Source: CAVSWT01 sp963777515
Lineage (GTDB): Bacteria; Bacteroidota; Ignavibacteria; Ignavibacteriales; Ignavibacteriaceae
Reading direction: 5' to 3'
Length of the DNA stretch: 64,000 bases
NCBI GenBank assembly: GCA_963777515.1
Contig: CAVZQU010000013.1
Span: forward strand, 124,001 to 188,000
Positions 40,306 to 49,138 of the stretch are shown here, piece by piece. Numbering within the stretch: the stretch's first letter is position 1; the number at the start of each line of letters is the position of its first letter. A model generated the notes under the pieces. The model was not told where the DNA came from and ran no database searches. It was given only the letters and a program-made list of their open reading frames with translations. A program made the position numbers and the translations under genes.

Positions 40306-41496
40306 TTATTGTTTAACATTTACTTTTATACCGTCTTTAATATCTTCAGTTACTTTTTCAATAATTCTATCACCATCTTGCAGCCCGGATTTTATTTCAT
40401 CATAATTATTTAATTCTCTTCCCTTGACTACAGGAACTTCAACAGCTTTATCATCCTTAACTTTGAAGACTACATCTTTACCGCTTCTATTAACAACAGA
40501 AGTAAAGGGAATAACAAGCACAGGCTTTTCATTCTGTTCTTCTTTTGAAACTGGTTTTGTGAAGAAAGAAACTTTTGCACTCATTTCGGGCAATACATTT
40601 TCATCATAATCTTTGAAACCTACTTTTACCATTATGGTTGCTTTAGAGCGATCAGCTGTCGGGACAATTTTAGCAACATAACCTTCATAATTTTTTTGAG
40701 GATTTGCATCAAGAGTAATTTGACAAGGCTGATTGATTTTTACTTTTTCAATATTAGATTCCGAAACGTCAGCTTCAACTTGAAGCGAACTCATATCTGC
40801 TAATGTTACAACTGCACTTTTTGCATTTACACTTGCGCCAAACGGAGCAACAATTTCTCCTACATCTGCGTCTTTTGTTAATACAGTTCCATTAAAAGGT
40901 GCTCGGATAAGAGTATTTTCAATATTTACTTCCTGTGCTTGAACATTTGCCTTTGCCACATCAATTTGAGCAAGTACTTTTAAATATGCGGCTTCTGCCT
41001 GGTCAACCTGCATTGGTGTTGCAGAACCGGTTTTTTCTAAAGCTTTCTGTCTGTTATAATTATTCTTTGCATCTTTCAAAGATGCTTCAGCCAGCTTTAA
41101 ATTTGCTTTTGCTGCTGCTAATGCAGCTTGAATATCATTGTCTTCAAGCCTTCCAATGATTTGGCCTTTTTTAACTTTGTCGCCTTCAACAACTCCAAGA
41201 TAAACAAGCTTGCCGGTTCCTTTAGATGCAATAGATGCTTTACGCTGAGCAACAACATAACCGTTTGCTGTTAATGTTGCTGATGATTGTGCAGGCGACT
41301 GCATTACAGCAGTTGTTAAACGTACTTCAACAGCCGGATTAAATATTGAATTGTAACCCCATATTGCGGCAACTAATATTAATACAACAATAATTATGGT
41401 AACAATTAAATTAATCTTTTTGCCTCTGGCTTCAGGATTTTTGGCCTGAGTTCTGTCTATTCTTAAAGAGGATAAATCATTGTTTTTATTGTCCAA
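40306..41496 (-). CDS. Periplasmic adaptor (MacA/HlyD-type membrane fusion protein)
   Basis: 396 residues. One N-terminal membrane helix (LIVTIIIVVLILVAAIWGY), then the split lipoyl half-motifs (GYVVAQRKASIASKGTGKLV and IRAPFNGTVLTKDADVGEIV) around a coiled-coil hairpin of about 70 residues (LAAAKANLKLAEASLKDAKN). A beta-barrel domain (PCQITLDANPQKNYEGYVAK) and membrane-proximal domain follow. It should bridge the FtsX-type permeases to an outer-membrane channel; no TolC-like gene is in the window. First gene of the operon. Confidence 0.9.
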   Translation of the reverse strand: MDNKNNDLSSLRIDRTQAKNPEARGKKINLIVTIIIVVLILVAAIWGYNSIFNPAVEVRLTTAVMQSPAQSSATLTANGYVVAQRKASIASKGTGKLVYLGVVEGDKVKKGQIIGRLEDNDIQAALAAAKANLKLAEASLKDAKNNYNRQKALEKTGSATPMQVDQAEAAYLKVLAQIDVAKANVQAQEVNIENTLIRAPFNGTVLTKDADVGEIVAPFGASVNAKSAVVTLADMSSLQVEADVSESNIEKVKINQPCQITLDANPQKNYEGYVAKIVPTADRSKATIMVKVGFKDYDENVLPEMSAKVSFFTKPVSKEEQNEKPVLVIPFTSVVNRSGKDVVFKVKDDKAVEVPVVKGRELNNYDEIKSGLQDGDRIIEKVTEDIKDGIKVNVKQ

Positions 41497-41594
41497 AATA
41501 ATACTCTCAGTTTTTTTGTTAAATGTTTATATGCTTCACAAAGCTAGTTACTTATAGAAACAGAATTTGCTGCTTCTAACTTATTAAATCAGCA

Positions 41595-42149
41595 TCACCA
41601 ATTCATTTTCCGTTTTAAAGATGTGATGTGAGCCAGATGATGCTTGCAATGCCATGAATAATTAGCAATGAATTCATTTAAAGAAACAAATTTATTCTGT
41701 TCAGGATGAAAATATCTTTTCTTCAAATCATCTTCCGATAAATTTTTTAAAACCATTACCCATCTTTTATGCAGCGGCTCAAGTAAATTAAGAGAAATAT
41801 TTATATCACTTTTTGTATCAACTAATTCTGCCCAGCGGTCTTGAAAATATGGCTTTATAGCCGGATCTACTTCTGTTAAGACTAACTTAATTCTGATATA
41901 TGCATTCATATGACTGTCAGCAACGTGATGAACAACTTGTTTAATTGTCCAGCCGCCTGGGCGATATGTTGTATTCAACTGTTCTTCATCAAGATTTATT
42001 ACTTCTTGCTTTAGCTTTTCAGGGAATGATTCAATATCAAAAATAAATACACTATTGGAATTAGCATTAGGATTATATTCAAATCTGCCAATTGGGTATC
42101 TTAATTTTTCAAGCTCTTCGTCGGTTAATTTTTCCATGTCTTTATTCAT
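41595..42149 (-). CDS. DinB/YfiT-like putative metal-dependent hydrolase or bacillithiol-type transferase
   Basis: 184 residues. The family opening LRYPIGRFEY, YRPGGWTIKQVVHHVADSHM, IRIKLVLTEVDPAIKPY and the end WHCKHHLAHI match the YfiT branch of the DinB superfamily. Three metal-ligand histidines are visible: in HHVADSH and in the two His clusters of the C-terminal helix. In Firmicutes relatives are linked to bacillithiol S-transferase activity, but the thiol used here is unknown. Cytosolic. GGAAAT lies five bases before the ATG; a second ATG four codons in is possible. Confidence 0.85.
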   Translation of the reverse strand: MNKDMEKLTDEELEKLRYPIGRFEYNPNANSNSVFIFDIESFPEKLKQEVINLDEEQLNTTYRPGGWTIKQVVHHVADSHMNAYIRIKLVLTEVDPAIKPYFQDRWAELVDTKSDINISLNLLEPLHKRWVMVLKNLSEDDLKKRYFHPEQNKFVSLNEFIANYSWHCKHHLAHITSLKRKMNW

Positions 42150-42324
42150 TTTTTATTTCCAAAAACTTCGATGCAAAAACTATCGATTTCCTTACTGATA
42201 AAATTTTTTAATGTGTTTATTATCAGAAGAAAAAAAATAAACGGTTGTAATGTTTTATGAAAGGGAATCAAAAATCAGTGTATAAAATAATCAAAAATAT
42301 TTTTAATTCTACTTTTATTTTGTC

Positions 42325-42451
42325 CCAAATTATGCATTAGGATAAAATTAAATTTCAATTGTCACACTGGGTCTATCGAAGTGTGAATTTATTCTGTATT
42401 AACAGTCTTCGACAAGCTCAGACTGACAAATATCCCTAATGCATAATTTGG
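42325..42451. repeat. MITE-like nested inverted repeat
   Basis: An outer arm CCAAATTATGCATTA at 42325-42339, followed by GGATA, is matched inverted by TATCCCTAATGCATAATTTG plus G at 42431-42451 (one base longer). Inside sits a second palindrome, TGTCACACTGGGTCTATCGA at about 42360 and CTTCGACAAGCTCAGACTGA at about 42407, related to 16573-16633. The whole is about 127 bp with no coding capacity. This is the structure of a small non-autonomous element or a composite of two palindromes. Confidence 0.6.
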
Positions 42452-42493
42452 ATTTCATATTAATTTATTTTTTAAAATCTTAAATAATCTAAT

Positions 42494-42715
42494 TTAATCA
42501 GGCAGTTCTTCACAATAATATCCCAGCTGATTTATTTTATTTACTATTAACTCCATTTCAATATTATTTCCATACTCAACTCTTAATACTTTATCAACAT
42601 CTCTTAAGTCAATAGTGCTTCTTTTTACTTGAGGGAATTTTGATAAAATAGAATTTACTATTGTAACATCGTAATTAGAATTTACATTGGTTTTGAAAAT
42701 AAAAACGTTATCCAT
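42494..42715 (-). CDS. Small ferredoxin-like-fold (HMA-like) protein without CxxC
   Basis: 73 residues from the ATG at 42715, which has GAGGAG four bases upstream; a longer in-frame version to 42769 has no such site. The order FIFKTNVNSNYDVTIVNSIL ... RSTIDLRDVDKVLRVEYG ... LIVNKINQLGYYCEELPD gives the beta-alpha-beta-beta-alpha-beta pattern of heavy-metal-associated domains, but the metal-binding CxxC is missing, so it is not a copper chaperone of the normal kind. Similar small proteins are frequent in Bacteroidota; role unknown. Confidence 0.75.
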   Translation of the reverse strand: MDNVFIFKTNVNSNYDVTIVNSILSKFPQVKRSTIDLRDVDKVLRVEYGNNIEMELIVNKINQLGYYCEELPD

Positions 42716-43100
42716 TTTCTCCTCGCTTCCAATTCTTTCTTTAATATTAAAAATTATTGACTGATTCATAAATATGATGATGTATATTTTGCAAATAAAT
42801 ATTGTTTATTTCTCAGAACTGGAGTTCTGAGTTACGCCTGAGATATCGTAGCTCAGTTCCAAATAACTGAGTTAATTCTATGCCTAACTTGAATTTAGCT
42901 TTATAATTATCTGCACAATAAAAATAATTTCTTACCTTAAAATTTAGAAGGTGCAATCACGTCATTTTAAGGGGCAGATTACGGCAAAAAGCTTTTTAAT
43001 AGATATTATTTTTGCTCAAAATAAATTAATTCAGAAATTAGTTCGTTGATTTTTCAGAACCTAAAAGTTATGTTGATGTTGAAAATAGGGAGAAATTCTC
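42716..43100. other. Intergenic region, 385 bp, with two adjacent hairpins
   Basis: It separates two divergent genes. Between 42812 and 42871 are two neighbouring hairpins: CTCAGAACT/AGTTCTGAG with a 2-base loop (42812-42831) and CTCAGTT/AACTGAG with a 6-base loop (42852-42871). Both use CTCAG ends, so they look like copies of one short repeat. No coding frame seen. Confidence 0.5.
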
Positions 43101-43703
43101 ATGACCTCAATATTAAAGTTTGTATTACCTTTCATTTTAATTATTACATTTAATATTCAAGCACAAGAATTACAAGACAGCGAAGAACAGAGCATATAAA
43201 TCTTTCTCGATATCGAATTGAAAAGTAATAGAGAACAGCAGCATATAAATCTTTCTCGATATCGAATTCAAATGGGTTATGTAAATTTATTAAAACAAAA
43301 TTTTGACTTAAGATTTAATCATTATTTTTTAAATATAAATCATCGTTCAAGCAATTTTGATGAAACCACTTCACCTTTCCAGGTAAAATTTGCTTTTGAA
43401 CCCGGAGTAAATTTCTTATTTGAAGAGGAGGAATATTCAAAATTAGGTATTCTTCCTTATATGAAATTTGGGCCGGAAATGAGTTTAATTAAAAATATGT
43501 TTATCGGGGTTAGTGCAGGCTTAGTAGGCTCTGTGTATTATGATTATTTTGTTCCACTTCCTTTTTGGGGAGTTAATAGTTTCTATCTATCGCCAGTGTC
43601 GGAGCATTTAAATATAGAATTTGAATTCGGTTTTCATTCATCTTTTTTCTTTAGTGAACCGACTTACCTGATGTATTTTACGGTTGGAATTTCTGCATTA
43701 TAA
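43101..43703 (+). pseudogene. Exported barrel-like protein interrupted by a 48-bp tandem duplication
   Basis: The ATG at 43101 opens a signal peptide (FVLPFILIITFNIQAQ) and then ELQDSEEQSI before a TAA at 43197. In the same frame from 43218 comes SNREQQHINLSRYRIQMGYV and a beta-rich body (FKVKFAFEPGVNFLF-like strands, VSAGLVGSVYYDYFVPLPFW) ending FTVGISAL. The bases GAACAG(C)AGCATATAAA and TCTTTCTCGATATCGAATT occur twice, 48 bp apart, the first copy lacking one C. Removing one copy would join EEQ directly to QHINLSRYRIQ and give an uninterrupted protein of about 185 residues. The downstream part alone could start only at a TTG. A small outer-membrane barrel is the best guess. Confidence 0.6.
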
Positions 43704-43920
43704 CCGATAAAATTCCATTCATTTAACCTGAATTGATGAATTTCAGGCAATTAAACATTGTCTCCAGGCATTTGATTTTAATCCAGGCAAAGACCTAACT
43801 CTATTATTTTTAGCCACTTAGATTCTATTCCCATCACTGGCATAATAGTTACTCCTTTATTGGCGATAAAAATGAAAAAAGACTAAAACAATTTCAAAAC
43901 TAACTATAAGGAGTACAATA

Positions 43921-44871
43921 ATGGAAAAACAAAGAGCAAACTTGAAAAACCTGCTGGCAATTTTTACAGCTTTAATGCTGGCTTTAATGATTGGCTGTAA
44001 AGATTCACCTACTGATGTAGTTGATAATTCTGAACCTAATTCTGACCAGGAAGCATTGTTAAAAATTGCTGATGAAGACTCATCTTTAGCATCTTTCGAA
44101 ACAAATTTTAACGATGAAGATTTAATGAATTTTGCAAAAGTTAATACCGATATATATCCTTTCCGAGTTGGGCATAAAGTTCGTATAGTGAATAGGAATT
44201 TGAATGTAGAATTTGAAGGCGATTCCGCAATCGGGACATTAACTAAAACTTATGAAGGCGTATTATTAATCGCTGGCTCTTATTCAGATACTGCCACTGT
44301 TCCGGATACTATTTTGCAAAAACCTTTTACTACCACTGTCACAAGGACACTTATTTTTGTTAAAATAGCTAACACAGCAAAGCCGTTATTAAATTGGAAA
44401 CTTGCTGCAATATCTTTACCCGAAGGCGGTACCGGCAGTGCTAACATAGAAATACAAAAAGTAACAGTTTCTATTGAAGGCCAGGATGATTTAGTAATAG
44501 AAAATCCTAATGAATATTTCTTAAATCGATGGAGAAAATGGTGGAGAGAAATCCCGGTATTACATATGAATCAGCCTGCCAAAATTCAAGTTGTTGTTAA
44601 GAGCGCTTATGCTGATACAGATTTTGTGACATTAACTTATGGAGCTGACTTAAGAGGATCACATAGAGCTAAGAAGAAATTCGAATTAGTTTCTTCTACT
44701 CCTGACGGTAATGGATTTTATACAAAAGTATATGAACAAACATATAAAGCAAATCCATTTAGAGGATTCTTTCATGCAGTGATAAACGCATTTCCAAAAC
44801 AAGTAATATTTGATGATGCATCACCTGTAGAAACTAACATGTGGGGTATTCCATACATAGTTAAGTTTTAA
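43921..44871 (+). CDS. Lipoprotein of unknown function, envelope cluster
   Basis: 316 residues. Lipobox LMIGC after a hydrophobic stretch, then an acidic linker. The body is beta-rich (VGHKVRIVNRNLNVEFEGDS, GTLTKTYEGVLLIAGSY, TLTYGADLRGSHRAKKKFEL) with a basic-aromatic patch RWRKWWREIP in the middle. No family recognised. AAGGAGTACAATA precedes the ATG. It is the first gene of the group running to 48783 (second lipoprotein, barrel/transglutaminase fusion, FecR/TPR-like protein), which suggests a joint role in the outer envelope. Confidence 0.75.
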   Translation: MEKQRANLKNLLAIFTALMLALMIGCKDSPTDVVDNSEPNSDQEALLKIADEDSSLASFETNFNDEDLMNFAKVNTDIYPFRVGHKVRIVNRNLNVEFEGDSAIGTLTKTYEGVLLIAGSYSDTATVPDTILQKPFTTTVTRTLIFVKIANTAKPLLNWKLAAISLPEGGTGSANIEIQKVTVSIEGQDDLVIENPNEYFLNRWRKWWREIPVLHMNQPAKIQVVVKSAYADTDFVTLTYGADLRGSHRAKKKFELVSSTPDGNGFYTKVYEQTYKANPFRGFFHAVINAFPKQVIFDDASPVETNMWGIPYIVKF

Positions 44872-44911
44872 TGTAAAGTGATTAGTTAACCCGCTATAAG
44901 GAGGCAGGTAC

Positions 44912-45031
44912 ATGCAGACAAGTGAAGGATCTTTAATAGGGATTCTTCACTTTGTTTTTAAGAAAGAGTTAGTTATAAATTTGAAATTAGCTGAAGTTAA
45001 ATCAATTGAAATTATTATTTTTCAATACTAA
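44912..45031 (+). CDS. Possible 39-residue leader-like reading frame
   Basis: The ATG at 44912 has a near-perfect ribosome site (AAGGAGG at 44898-44904). The frame MQTSEGSLIGILHFVFKKEL continues to TAA at 45029. A strong hairpin with T-run lies inside its first 16 codons, so transcription that ends there would leave it truncated. It may be a remnant, a leader peptide, or chance. Composition gives no family. Confidence 0.3.
   Translation: MQTSEGSLIGILHFVFKKELVINLKLAEVKSIEIIIFQY
44922..44959 (+). terminator. Intrinsic terminator between the two lipoprotein genes
   Basis: GTGAAGGATC (44922-44931) pairs with GATTCTTCAC (44941-44950), with one G-U pair and a 9-base loop, followed at once by TTTGTTTTT. 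This is a classic factor-independent terminator for the gene ending at 44871, and could be an attenuator for the next gene. Confidence 0.75.
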
Positions 45032-45043
45032 TTTGAAACTAAA

Positions 45044-45970
45044 ATGAAATCATATTTAAAAATATTTTCTTTTTTAATAGTTGCCCTCGTTGTTGTAATT
45101 ATAAGCGGCTGCGATAAGCCTGCTCCAACTGAATTAATTGATTCGGTACAATCACAGGAAGATCCTGTGGAATATGAAACAATTGCCAAAAATCCAACTG
45201 ACGAAATTTATAGTAATGGTGCAGATACAACAGGTGTTTCAGATAATTTAACCCGCTATTCAAATGTGATTGTAGTTAGCGGTACTAAAATTTCTGAAAA
45301 CTCTCTGACTATAAAAATTTCAACAGCTGAAGCAGCCTTTTTTGATAGGGCAAAGCCGGTAAGAGATAACGGAAAATTAATTGGTTACCAAACACAGCTT
45401 TTGGGTGAAGTAAAATTTAACGGCGTTAAAGCCCTGGTGCTTCCCTTCAAAGTAAAATATAGAAATGCACAAAACGTTATTCAGGATTCATCCTTGGGAT
45501 TATTTCATTTGTTATACAGCGGGAGGTTAAGCAATATTCGGCCATTTAATTATAAATATAATTCCTTTGTCAATTTTGAGTTGAATCCGTTTATAGGAAA
45601 GTCAATAAATTTTGAGATACCCACTCCAAAAGAAATTACAGCAAATTTAAGAGTAACCGGAAGCAAGGCTAGTAATAATTTGGTGGCTAAATTAATTTGG
45701 GATAAGGGAAATGTTGACGCCAAAATTCAAATTATAATTAGCGGAAAGTTGAAAGGAAAAGATAATTCAATTCCTTTATTCAAATTGAAAACAAAAGACG
45801 ATGGGGCTTTTATTATTCCGGCCAAAATATTGGATGCGATACCGCAAGATACGTTTAATAAAATAATTGTTACTCTAATTAGACAGTATGAAACGAAAGT
45901 TTCTTTTAGATTAAATACGTTAGTTGTATTATCTCAAAGTATTCATTCACTAGTTGTTGAGTCTCCTTGA
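45044..45970 (+). CDS. Second lipoprotein of the envelope cluster, unknown function
   Basis: 308 residues. Lipobox VIISGC then an acidic, flexible linker. The body has repeated beta strands (GVKALVLPFKVKYRNAQNVI, VNFELNPFIGKSINFEIPTP) and a C-terminal carboxypeptidase-regulatory-like or Ig-like region (LVAKLIWDKGNVDAKIQIII, DDGAFIIPAKILDAIP). It is not clearly homologous to the preceding lipoprotein. Its TGA overlaps the TTG start of the barrel/transglutaminase gene (TTGA), so the two proteins are probably made together and may form a complex. Confidence 0.75.
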   Translation: MKSYLKIFSFLIVALVVVIISGCDKPAPTELIDSVQSQEDPVEYETIAKNPTDEIYSNGADTTGVSDNLTRYSNVIVVSGTKISENSLTIKISTAEAAFFDRAKPVRDNGKLIGYQTQLLGEVKFNGVKALVLPFKVKYRNAQNVIQDSSLGLFHLLYSGRLSNIRPFNYKYNSFVNFELNPFIGKSINFEIPTPKEITANLRVTGSKASNNLVAKLIWDKGNVDAKIQIIISGKLKGKDNSIPLFKLKTKDDGAFIIPAKILDAIPQDTFNKIIVTLIRQYETKVSFRLNTLVVLSQSIHSLVVESP

Positions 45971-47954
45971 AAAGAAGTTTACGCATAACTTTTGGTATAA
46001 TTATGATCTTTGCATCAAACATATTATCTCAAAATTCATTTGAGCCAGGCGGCTATTGGGGAAACTTAAATAGTTCAGGAAATTTATTGAACAGCTTTGA
46101 AAGCAATCCGTCCAATTATTCATTATTAAAAGATTGGGGAGTTACACTTTCTTACGGTGCAGAAATGGGAAATAGTACAACTTCAACTTTGTATCTTTTA
46201 TCATTATCAAAAAAAATCAATGGGAGTACTATTTCATTAAGATATACTCCCGGTTATCAAAAAGAATTTATCTTCACAAACAGCGAATCAATATTTATTA
46301 ATGATTCTTCGTCTCAGTCCTTGTCATCAAATTATACTTACAAAGAATTATTCGGTTTAGGATACTCATATAAATTTTCTGATAAGTTCAGCACAGGATT
46401 TACTTTTAGATTTTTCAACCAGGAATTTAATAAAGAATCAGCCGTAGTTGTTTTTTCTGATACTATTCATTTTGAAAAGAATAACAACACAAAAAAATAT
46501 AATTTGTGGAGATTGGATATCGGAGTTAACTATACTCCATTTCAAAATCTAAGCTTATCTCTTTCCTCAAATAACTTATTGGACTTTAGCGAAAATATTG
46601 ATGACCCGGAGTTTAACAACTTTAAATTAAGAGAAACAAAATCCGCTATTATCGGATTGTCTTATGCTTTTATAAAATCTGTATCACTAAATGCTTTGTA
46701 TGAAACTTCAAATTCATTTCAGCTTAGCTGCTCAGGTTTCTTTAATATTTTTAGTGATCAAATAGGAATCAGCCTAACAGCTTTTCATGATAAATATCAA
46801 ACACCATATATGGCAGGAATAATTCCGTCTATAGTTTATAATTCAAAACTTTTTTCAGTGTCTCTCTCAATGTTAAAATATTTTTCGGATAGGAAATCCA
46901 CGCAAGATTTTTCTTCATTTGAAAATGAGGGCTTAACAAATATTGTAAACAATCGTTACAGCTATGATAAAGCAATGCTAAAAGTTGCTTTTAAGTTGAA
47001 TACTATAAAAGAAAAATCAGTTGAGCTGATTGATGTGAAAATACTTGATAACATTTTCCCAACCTTAACTCAAAATTATCTTGACCATCCGTTTGCTGTT
47101 GGAAAGGCAGTTAATTTAACGAACAGAAGAATCACAATTAAACCAATGAGCAAAATTGAAGGTTTAAACAAGGATTTAATTCAATCCAAATCAATTTCAA
47201 TTGCGCCGTGTGATACAGCGGAAGTTAATTTCTTCACTATTGTGCCGGATGATTATGCAAAGAAGAAAGTTGAAATTTCTTATGCAGATTTTTATGTGAT
47301 TGAATCCGAAGAAAACCCGGAAGATAAATTTCAAAAACCTATTTTGGTGAACAGTGTAAATGCCTGGGATGGAAAAGTTATCAACTTAAAATATTTTATT
47401 AAGAAGGATGTTAACTTTTCAATGACTTATGCAAAGCAAATATTAAGCGAACACAAAGCTGAGCTTGATACATTAAATTATGCTTATGCATCTTTCTATA
47501 AAGCAAAATTAATTTTTAATTCTATTGTTAAGAATATTGTTTATACATCTGATCCGCGTGCATCTGCGGAATATGTTCAATTCCCGCATCAGACTTTAGA
47601 ATTAAAAGGCGGCGATTGTGATGATTTAAGTGTGCTGTTCAGTTCTTTGCTGGAAAGTGTTGGAATTGAAACTGCACTTGTTGATTATCAAACTGGAACA
47701 GGAATTCGTCATGTTAATGTTTTAGTAAATACAGAGTTATCACCAGAACAGGCAAGATTGATTACAAAGAATGATTCAAAATATATTATTCGTAAAAATG
47801 ATTCTGGTGAAGACAGAGTTTGGATACCTATTGAAACAACTTCACTGACAAATTTTGAAAAGGCATGGGAGATAGGTCTGAAAAGTTTAATACTGATGCG
47901 CTTGATAATTATGGTTTGGCTAAAGGTAATGTTCAAATAATTGATGTGGAATGA
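45967..47954 (+). CDS. Outer-membrane barrel fused to a transglutaminase-like domain
   Basis: A signal peptide (GIIMIFASNILSQ) leads into about 320 residues of alternating strands (FESNPSNYSLLKDWGVTLSY, LFGLGYSYKFSDKFSTGFTF, SIVYNSKLFSVSLSMLKYFS) like PorV/FadL-type barrels. A middle Ig-like part follows, and then a transglutaminase-like module: catalytic Cys in KGGDCDDLSVLFSSLLESVG, His in GIRHVNVLV, and the third residue probably in WIPIETTS. The open frame ends at 47940 with an unnatural hydrophobic tail. The other frame reads SEKFNTDALDNYGLAKGNVQ then IIDVE and TGA at 47952-47954, so one T is missing in GATAGGTCTGAAAAG near 47877. The start is a TTG overlapping the upstream stop. Likely a surface or periplasmic peptidase/crosslinking module on a barrel; substrate unknown. 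Confidence 0.78.
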
Positions 47955-47966
47955 GATTAATAATTA

Positions 47967-48048
47967 AAAAAATCTGTGAGAATCTGTGCTAATCTGTGGT
48001 GAGGGAAACTATTTTACCACGGAGAAAGACAAGATTTACACAGAGAAA
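47967..48048. repeat. Dispersed CTGTG/CCACGGAGA repeat
   Basis: Direct copies of AATCTGTG (three in 30 bases) are followed by TCTGTGGT and, inverted, ACCACGGAGA, then ACACAGAGA. It is related to 20523-20590. It fills the spacer between the barrel gene and the FecR-like gene. Confidence 0.45.
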
Positions 48049-48066
48049 AATAGAAGGAATTAAAAA

Positions 48067-48783
48067 ATGAACTCAAAAATTAAAATAGATTGGTTAATAA
48101 CAGTAATTTTAATTCTGTTTATTATTCTGACCAATATTTCTTTTGCTCAAACTTATAAAGTGGAAAAAGTAAAAGGGGATGTTAAAGCCCAAATTGGTGC
48201 AAGTGAAAAATGGTTAGATGTAAAAGATGGAATGGAATTAAATGCAAATGCAATTCTTTCCACCGGGAAAAATTCTTCACTTCAAATTGTCAACAGCGAT
48301 ACGAAATTTGTATTAAAAGAAAATTCGGTTTTATCTGTGAGCGATATTAAAAAGATGAGTCTTGATGATTTAATTTTAGCTCTTGCCATGGAAGATATGA
48401 TAAATGCTCCAAAGAAAGAGGAAAAAACAAATTCGGAAAACACTGCTGTTTACGGAAGCGAAGAAAAAGGCGACAAGAAGTTAACTGTATCCGATGATAA
48501 CTTTGGAATGAAAAGATTAAACGGTGCAATGCAGCTTTCTGAAAATGGATTTAAGGAATCAGCAATAGTTGCAGCTAAAGAGACTTATAGAAAATATCCC
48601 GAATCAAAAAACAATGCTGCAATGAGAATTTTCTTTGCCGACAATTTAAATGACCTTGGGTTATATGAAGAAGCTTACAATGAATTTAACTCAATTAAAA
48701 GCCTATCACTTTCAGCCCCACAGAAAAAAGAAGTGGATGACAAATTAAGTTTTCTTAGTAAGAAATTGATTAGTGTTCAGTAA
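48067..48783 (+). CDS. Exported FecR-like / tetratricopeptide-like protein
   Basis: 238 residues. An N-terminal signal or anchor helix (WLITVILILFIILTNISFA) is followed by YKVEKVKGDVKAQIGASEKW, the FecR-type beta domain, with LSTGKNSSLQIVNSDTKFVL. After a charged linker (about 110-150) a helical C-terminus with GAMQLSENGFKESAIVAAKE and LYEEAYNEFNSIKS resembles TPR repeats. Ribosome site AGAAGGAATTAAA is close to the ATG. It closes the envelope cluster and may be a scaffold that senses or assembles the barrel/transglutaminase protein (inference). Confidence 0.7.
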   Translation: MNSKIKIDWLITVILILFIILTNISFAQTYKVEKVKGDVKAQIGASEKWLDVKDGMELNANAILSTGKNSSLQIVNSDTKFVLKENSVLSVSDIKKMSLDDLILALAMEDMINAPKKEEKTNSENTAVYGSEEKGDKKLTVSDDNFGMKRLNGAMQLSENGFKESAIVAAKETYRKYPESKNNAAMRIFFADNLNDLGLYEEAYNEFNSIKSLSLSAPQKKEVDDKLSFLSKKLISVQ

Positions 48784-49138
48784 ACAGCAAGTGAGGTATG
48801 TCTTGTGCCATGCGCATCGCTATGTGAAAGACGAGCCTCACTTAAAACCATTCAATCATTAAAAAAAATAATAAAATATCACTAAATTATTCCCAAAGAC
48901 AATCTCAATAAAATAAAATCTGCCAATCTTGAAATTCAAGGCTGTCACGGTCGCACCGTGATAGAAAACCAAGAAATACATAACTTGAATAGTGTTATAA
49001 AGATTAGCTTCCTCTGATTTAACTTTTCTGCAAGTTTGAAAAGCACAATAGATGTTTCATATTTGTTTACCAATTAAAAAATATGTTGACCATCTATTAT
49101 AATTGTTTTAAGTTGAAACTAAACTTTTGGGGAGTTTC
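48784..49138. other. Intergenic region, 355 bp, with two palindromes
   Basis: GTGAGGTATGTCTT and AAGACGAGCCTCAC (48790-48840) form an imperfect hairpin after the FecR-like gene. A tight hairpin TCACGGT-CGC-ACCGTGA lies at 48945-48961. Neither has a clear T-run. The rest is AT-rich with no coding frame. Confidence 0.5.

Noticed and set aside
42494..42769. Longer start at 42769 for the HMA-like protein
   Set aside because: The ATG at 42715 has a strong GAGGAG site and begins at the first beta strand; the extra 18 residues are not family-like.
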